This document shows, piece after piece, positions 49,289 to 52,662 of a DNA stretch of 52,662 bases. The position numbers were made by a program, and so were the translations under genes. Origin of the DNA: JBDTDV01 sp039922875 (lineage in GTDB: Bacteria; Actinomycetota; Actinomycetes; Actinomycetales; Microbacteriaceae). The stretch lies in the NCBI GenBank assembly GCA_039922875.1, contig JBDTDV010000057.1, forward strand, positions 1 to 52,662. Direction: 5' to 3'. Position 1 is the stretch's first letter. The number at the start of each line of letters is the position of its first letter. Below the pieces are notes generated by a model that was not told where the DNA came from, did no database searches, and saw only the letters and a list, made by a program, of their open reading frames with translations.

Positions 49289-50092
49289 TCACCGGAGTGC
49301 CTGAAGTATCGTGTCGTGCAGGGCTCCATTGGTCGCCAACGAGCTGCCGTGCCAGGGGCCGGGTTCACCGGTGACAGCGCTGAACCGGCCGCCGGCCTCT
49401 TCAACAATCGGGATCAGCGCCGCAAGATCGTAGGGTTTCACGTCGAACTCACCGACCGCATCCAGCAGGCCCTCGGCCAGCAGCATGTACGCCCACATAT
49501 CGCCGTAGGCGCGATCCCGCCAGACGCTGCGAGTGAGCGCGATCAGCCGGTCCAGGTAGCCGGCCTCATCCCACTGCTGAATGCTTTGGAAACTGATCGA
49601 GGCATCCGCGAGGTCGTTCACCCCCGAGACGTGCACGCGGGTTGGCAACCCGCCGGTCTCCCGCAACCACGCGCCGGAGCCGGCCGCCGCCCACCAACGT
49701 TTGCCCATCGCGGGCGCACTGACGACGCCCAACACCGGCACCCGGTCGACGACCAGAGAAATCAGTGTTCCCCACACCGGCACGCCGCGCAGATAGTTCG
49801 CCGTGCCGTCGATCGGGTCGATGATCCACTGCCGGCTGGAGTGGCCGGCTTCGCCGTACTCCTCGCCATAGATCCCGTCGCCCGGCCGCGCCGCGGCAAT
49901 TCCAGCGCGGATGCTGCGCTCAACGGCCTGGTCGGCATCCGTGACATGAGTATGGTCGGCCTTGATCCCGATCTTCAAGTCTGCCGCCCGGAATCGCTCG
50001 GTAGAGATGAGGTCTGCGGCATCGGCCAGGCTCAGAGCCAGTTGGAGGTCGTCGGGAGAGTACGCTGCGAGGTCGTCGATCACACTCTTCAC
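49289..50092 (-). CDS. hisN: Histidinol-phosphatase of the inositol-monophosphatase family (HisN)
   Basis: 267 residues from the GTG at 50092; a GTG at 50085 sits 5 bases after TAGGGT and would be leaderless, while an ATG-like GTG at 50122 adds an unlikely tail. Marks are GEEYGEAGHS, WIIDPIDGTANYLRGVPVWG and the late DVKPYDLAALIPIVEEAGG, which bind the metal ions. The IMP family members of actinobacteria that dephosphorylate histidinol phosphate have this GVPVW form. General inositol monophosphatase activity is the alternative. Confidence 0.82.
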   Translation of the reverse strand: MKSVIDDLAAYSPDDLQLALSLADAADLISTERFRAADLKIGIKADHTHVTDADQAVERSIRAGIAAARPGDGIYGEEYGEAGHSSRQWIIDPIDGTANYLRGVPVWGTLISLVVDRVPVLGVVSAPAMGKRWWAAAGSGAWLRETGGLPTRVHVSGVNDLADASISFQSIQQWDEAGYLDRLIALTRSVWRDRAYGDMWAYMLLAEGLLDAVGEFDVKPYDLAALIPIVEEAGGRFSAVTGEPGPWHGSSLATNGALHDTILQALR

Positions 50093-50111
50093 CCTAGTTG
50101 GCCGGGTGAGA

Positions 50112-50140
50112 TTGGCAGGCAACCTCTGCAGGATGCTAAT
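50112..50140 (+). promoter_or_regulatory. Candidate promoter of tRNA-Lys
   Basis: TTGGCA (50112-50117) and GCTAAT (50135-50140) are 17 bases apart, about 35 bases before the tRNA. GGCCCG...CGGGCC (50151-50172) forms a leader hairpin next to the tRNA 5' end. Confidence 0.5.
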
Positions 50141-50174
50141 GTTGACCCTCGGCCCGGGTTGTTGTTCGGGCCGC

Positions 50175-50247
<73 letters not shown>

Positions 50248-50263
50248 CCGCAAAGAAATCCGC

Positions 50264-50298
50264 TTGATCGGAGAAACTCCCGGTCAAAAGGATTTTTG
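50264..50298 (+). terminator. Probable terminator after tRNA-Lys
   Basis: TTGA-TC-GGAG-AAA-CTCC-CGG-TCAA forms two 4-bp stems with a small internal loop, followed by AAGGATTTTTG. Moderate strength. Confidence 0.5.
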
Positions 50299-50472
50299 AT
50301 TCTTGAGCAGGCTTGAACCTTGGAGCCTGCCATGCCCGCTTATTTGATGGTGGGGTCATTTATGGGTCATAAACCCCCTCTGAATGCCTTTCCCCGCCGG
50401 ATGTTCCCCGCCGGATCCCGACTGTCGCGGAGTACCGCGGACGGTTTGGGCTTGCCGTCGCACCTACCCTCC

Positions 50473-50679
50473 ATGAATGAGACAACACCGCACCTTGCGA
50501 TTGGGCTGGAGCGCTTGCTGAGTATCGAGGAACTTTCCGACTACCTCGGCGTTCCCGTGCGCACGCTCTACGACTGGCGGATCGATCGACGCGGTCCGAA
50601 GGCGTTGCACGCCGGTCGGGTGCTGCGTTATCCGGATAGCGCCGTGCGCGCCTGGATTCAGGAGAACCTCGATGCCTAG
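50473..50679 (+). CDS. Excisionase-type helix-turn-helix protein
   Basis: 68 residues from the ATG at 50473. LLSIEELSDYLGVPVRTLYD and WRIDRRGPKALHAGRVLRYP form a MerR/AlpA-like winged helix, the classic Xis fold. It overlaps an integrase-like stub at 50672 (GATGCC TAG), as many actinophage and plasmid xis-int pairs do. No start of a repressor or other phage gene is seen. It probably survives from a mobile element inserted at the tRNA-Lys gene just upstream. Confidence 0.82.
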   Translation: MNETTPHLAIGLERLLSIEELSDYLGVPVRTLYDWRIDRRGPKALHAGRVLRYPDSAVRAWIQENLDA

Positions 50680-50759
50680 GCCGGTTCCAGCCGCTCGGTG
50701 CCTTCGGCACCATCAGCGCCACCAAGGTCCGCACAGGCGTCTACCGCGCGGTCACTCGG
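50672..50759 (+). pseudogene. Tyrosine-integrase N-terminal stub (frameshifted and truncated)
   Basis: The ATG at 50672 opens MPRPVP, then the frame is lost; one base shift gives PLGAFGTISATKVRTGVYRA and then VTR before a stop. This matches the beginning of actinophage-type tyrosine integrases (PLGxFG...G-x-Y-R-A-V-T-R). The frame breaks exactly where IS3-type sequence starts at about 50760, so an insertion or deletion removed the rest. Confidence 0.7.
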
Positions 50760-51200
50760 TGATATCGGTCAGCCAGAGCTCGTTCGGCCCAGTAGCGGTG
50801 AATTCGTGCCGGGTCCGCTAGTTCGCATCCGTGACGGTGCAGAGATCGTCGTGAACCGCGGGGCCCGGCTTCTTGCCGTTGCGACCCCGCTTCTTCCCGA
50901 AGACGCTCCACCAACCATTCTCGGACGCGATCCACCACGCGGTCCTATCTGCCATCGCCTCCCCAACATCCCTGGCCTCGTCGGCCAGGAGCCGATACCC
51001 GAACTCCGAGTCATCGCGATACGCGTCGAACAACGCGTTCGCGCGATACGCTTCCACCACCTCGCTATCCATGACTCGCTATCCATGATGGGATCGGCCA
51101 GCCACCGGTAGTAGGGCTGGCGGGAGAGCTTGAGGACCCGGCACGTCACCGCCACGGGAATCCCCGAGGCGGCGAGCTCTGTCACGAGCGGGTAGAATCT
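50760..51200 (-). pseudogene. IS3-family OrfB (transposase) remnant, truncated before the catalytic core
   Basis: Read on the minus strand, KRFYPLVTELAASGIPVAVT and CRVLKLSRQPYYRWLADPI are the OrfB N-terminus. After a frame change it continues AYRANALFDAYRDDSEFGYR and WWIASENGWWSVFGKKRGRN. A further frame change gives FTATGPNELWLTDIT, the beginning of the DDE domain, and the copy then ends at the integrase stub. It has at least two frameshifts and lacks the DDE residues beyond the first Asp, so it is dead. Boundary positions are approximate. Confidence 0.75.
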
Positions 51201-51486
51201 CTTCCCGGCAGATTCGGCTGCGACACGCCGCAGCCCGGCGCAGGACTTCGTCCTCCTGCTCCAGCAAACGGATCCGCTCGCGCGCCTCGCGCAGCTCGGA
51301 CGCCTCGGTTCTTGATTGCCCAGGCCTCGTTCCATCGTCCACAGCGGCACGCTGCAACCACTTCTGCAGCGTCGTCGGGTGAACACCGAAATCGGTGGCG
51401 ATCTGCTGAATCGTCACACCGGGCTCACGATTGCGGGCGACGCGCACAACATCGTCACGGAACTCTCTCGGCTAAGGCTTTGACAC
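51200..51486 (-). pseudogene. IS3-family OrfA remnant with premature stop
   Basis: The minus strand from a GTG at 51486 reads V-S-K-P, then TAG (51472-51474), then PREFRDDVVRVARNREPGVT, an IS3 OrfA helix-turn-helix protein (usual MSKxYPREFRDDVV... form). The stop replaces the expected Tyr. Beyond it, IQQIATDFGVHPTTLQKWLQ and SELREARERIRLLEQEDEVL are intact, including the leucine-zipper helix that precedes the programmed frameshift to OrfB. The 5' boundary of the element is not resolved; no certain terminal inverted repeat was found. Confidence 0.75.
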
Positions 51487-51603
51487 AATGACATCCTTCC
51501 AGCCCACCCACCCGGGCAAGCCAGATCAGGTGACCTGACCTATGGTTTGGTTTCCAGTCGAGGTGGCTAGCTTTAGGCGGGTATTGGTGGCGCGGCGTGG
51601 TTG

Positions 51604-52662
51604 TCAGATGCTTCGTCCACGCAGAGTCCGGTAGTGGCGGATGAGTTGGCTTGTGGAGCCGTCGTGTTGCAGGGACGGGACCTGGTCGTCGGTGAGTTCG
51701 CCGCTGATGGTTGTGGCGAGGATCTTACCCAGTTCCACTCCCCATTGGTCGAAGGAGTCGATATCCCAGATCGTACCCTCGGTGAATACCTTGTGCTCGT
51801 AGACGGCGATGAGACGGCCGAACGCGCGCGGGTCGAGTCGTTCCAGCAGCAGTGTCGTGGTCGGTTGGTTGCCTTCGCAGACCCGGTACGGGATCTGCCT
51901 CTCGGGTGAGCCGGCCTCGCGCAGTTCCTGCTCGGAACGGCCGAACGCCAGCCCTTCGGTCTGGGCGAACACGTTGGCCATCAGCAGGTCGTGTTGGTGT
52001 TCCAGGTTGCTCAGCGGGGCGACGATTCCGATGAAATCACAGGGGATCAGCTTCGTGCCTTGGTGGATGAGCTGGTAGAAAGCGTGTTGGCCGTTCGTGC
52101 CAGGCTGGCCCCAGATGATCTGTCCGGTCTGGTAGTCCACCCGGTCCCCGGACAGTGTGACGTGCTTGCCGTTGCTTTCCATCTCCAACTGTTGCAGGTA
52201 CGCCGGCAAATGGGCCAGGTCGTGGCTGTATGGCAGCACCGCCTGCGTTTCTGCCCCCAGAAAATTGGTGTACCAGACCGACAGCAACCCCATCAGTACA
52301 GGGATGTTCTGCTCAAATGGGGTGGAGCGAAAGTACTCGTCGACGTCGTGGAACCCCGCCAGCATTTCGAAGAAGTTCTCGGGCCCGATCGCGACCATTA
52401 ACGAGAGCCCGACCGCAGAGTCGACGGAGTAACGACCGCCGACCCAGTCCCAGAACCCGAACATGTTCTGCGTGTCGATGCCGAACTCTGCCACTCCTTC
52501 GGCGTTGGTGGAGACCGCCACGAAATGCCGGGCGACGGCAGTCGTGTCTCCGTCGAAGGCGGCAAGGGTCCAGGCGCGGGCGGTTGCGGCGTTGGTCAGC
52601 GTCTCCTGAGTGTGCCAGCTCTTTGAACTGATGATGAACAGAGTTTCGGCCGGATCCAGGCC
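51604..52662 (-). CDS. pgi: Glucose-6-phosphate isomerase (5' end beyond window)
   Basis: The frame is open to the window edge (353 visible residues, C-terminal two-thirds of about 550). It interconverts glucose 6-phosphate and fructose 6-phosphate in glycolysis. GVAEFGIDTQNMFGFWDWVG and GGRYSVDSAVGLSLMVAIG are the family signature 1, GQPGTNGQHAFYQLIHQG is signature 2 with the catalytic His and Glu region. The phosphate-binding loop reads SSKSWHTQETLTNA, where the usual form is SSKTFTTQET. The C-terminus (STSQLIRHYRTLRGRSI) is of normal length. Outside the IS remnant, so chromosomal sequence resumes here. Confidence 0.96.
   Translation of the reverse strand, partial: GLDPAETLFIISSKSWHTQETLTNAATARAWTLAAFDGDTTAVARHFVAVSTNAEGVAEFGIDTQNMFGFWDWVGGRYSVDSAVGLSLMVAIGPENFFEMLAGFHDVDEYFRSTPFEQNIPVLMGLLSVWYTNFLGAETQAVLPYSHDLAHLPAYLQQLEMESNGKHVTLSGDRVDYQTGQIIWGQPGTNGQHAFYQLIHQGTKLIPCDFIGIVAPLSNLEHQHDLLMANVFAQTEGLAFGRSEQELREAGSPERQIPYRVCEGNQPTTTLLLERLDPRAFGRLIAVYEHKVFTEGTIWDIDSFDQWGVELGKILATTISGELTDDQVPSLQHDGSTSQLIRHYRTLRGRSI

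Overview
The window is chromosomal DNA from a high-GC actinobacterium, most likely a member of the Microbacteriaceae (inferred, not searched). Supporting signs are adjacent mycothiol-type genes (mshA/mshB-like), a DUF3039 gene, an HspR/HAIR operator before a clpC-type gene, a HisN-type histidinol phosphatase, frequent GTG starts, many apparently leaderless promoters, and a tmRNA tag reading ANSKRTDFALAA. Most of the window is dense, ordinary housekeeping DNA, with two places that look like mobile-element scars and one unfamiliar secreted-protein locus.

Layout. 1-1.4 kb: HtrA-type protease, cut by the window edge. 1.5-7.6 kb: envelope glycopolymer cluster (two GT2 glycosyltransferases, a CDP-alcohol phosphotransferase with an unusual active site, a Wzm/Wzt-type ABC exporter, a sugar/alcohol nucleotidyltransferase). 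7.9-11.1 kb: ABC transporter whose ATPase carries a histone-H1-like Lys/Ala/Pro tail. 11.2-17.4 kb: DUF3039, pncB, murI, rph, rdgB, a CDF metal exporter and a DHA2-type MFS pump. 17.5-18.3 kb: DedA gene starting one base after tRNA-Leu(UAG). 18.4-23.0 kb: Tad/Flp pilus operon (ATPase, TadB, TadC, pilin-like protein, three TadE/TadG-like pseudopilins). 23.0-24.3 kb: MFS transporter. 24.3-28.1 kb: prfB, ftsE, ftsX, smpB, followed by VOC and PAP2 genes and the tmRNA gene ssrA, so both trans-translation components lie within about 2 kb.

29.8-31.2 kb: a small insertion at the 3' end of ssrA, bounded by imperfect direct repeats of the tmRNA end, carrying one RhuM-Fic/Doc fusion gene. 31.2-33.8 kb: SnoaL-like, CrtC/AttH-like lipocalin and alpha/beta-hydrolase genes. 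34.0-41.3 kb: a short sortase-type surface protein overlapping a 1238-residue secreted protein of unknown function, then a 912-residue STAND/LuxR regulator. 41.5-42.7 kb: a lipoprotein with a class-C beta-lactamase fold but no catalytic Ser/Lys. 42.7-45.3 kb: GNAT acetyltransferase, mshB-like and mshA-like genes. 45.6-50.1 kb: HAIR-controlled ClpC-type unfoldase, DUF2231-Rieske membrane protein and hisN. 50.2-51.5 kb: tRNA-Lys(CUU) followed by an excisionase, a frameshifted integrase stub and a truncated IS3-family copy. 51.6 kb to the end: pgi, cut by the window edge.

How parts fit together: the first cluster probably makes and exports a phosphate-containing cell-surface glycan; prfB, smpB and ssrA serve translation termination and ribosome rescue; ftsEX and murI serve cell-wall growth; the Tad operon builds an adhesive pilus; mshA/mshB make the thiol buffer. 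The most likely candidates for undescribed biology are the surface-protein/regulator locus at 34-41 kb, the ssrA-borne RhuM-Fic insertion, and the phospho-alcohol glycan cluster.
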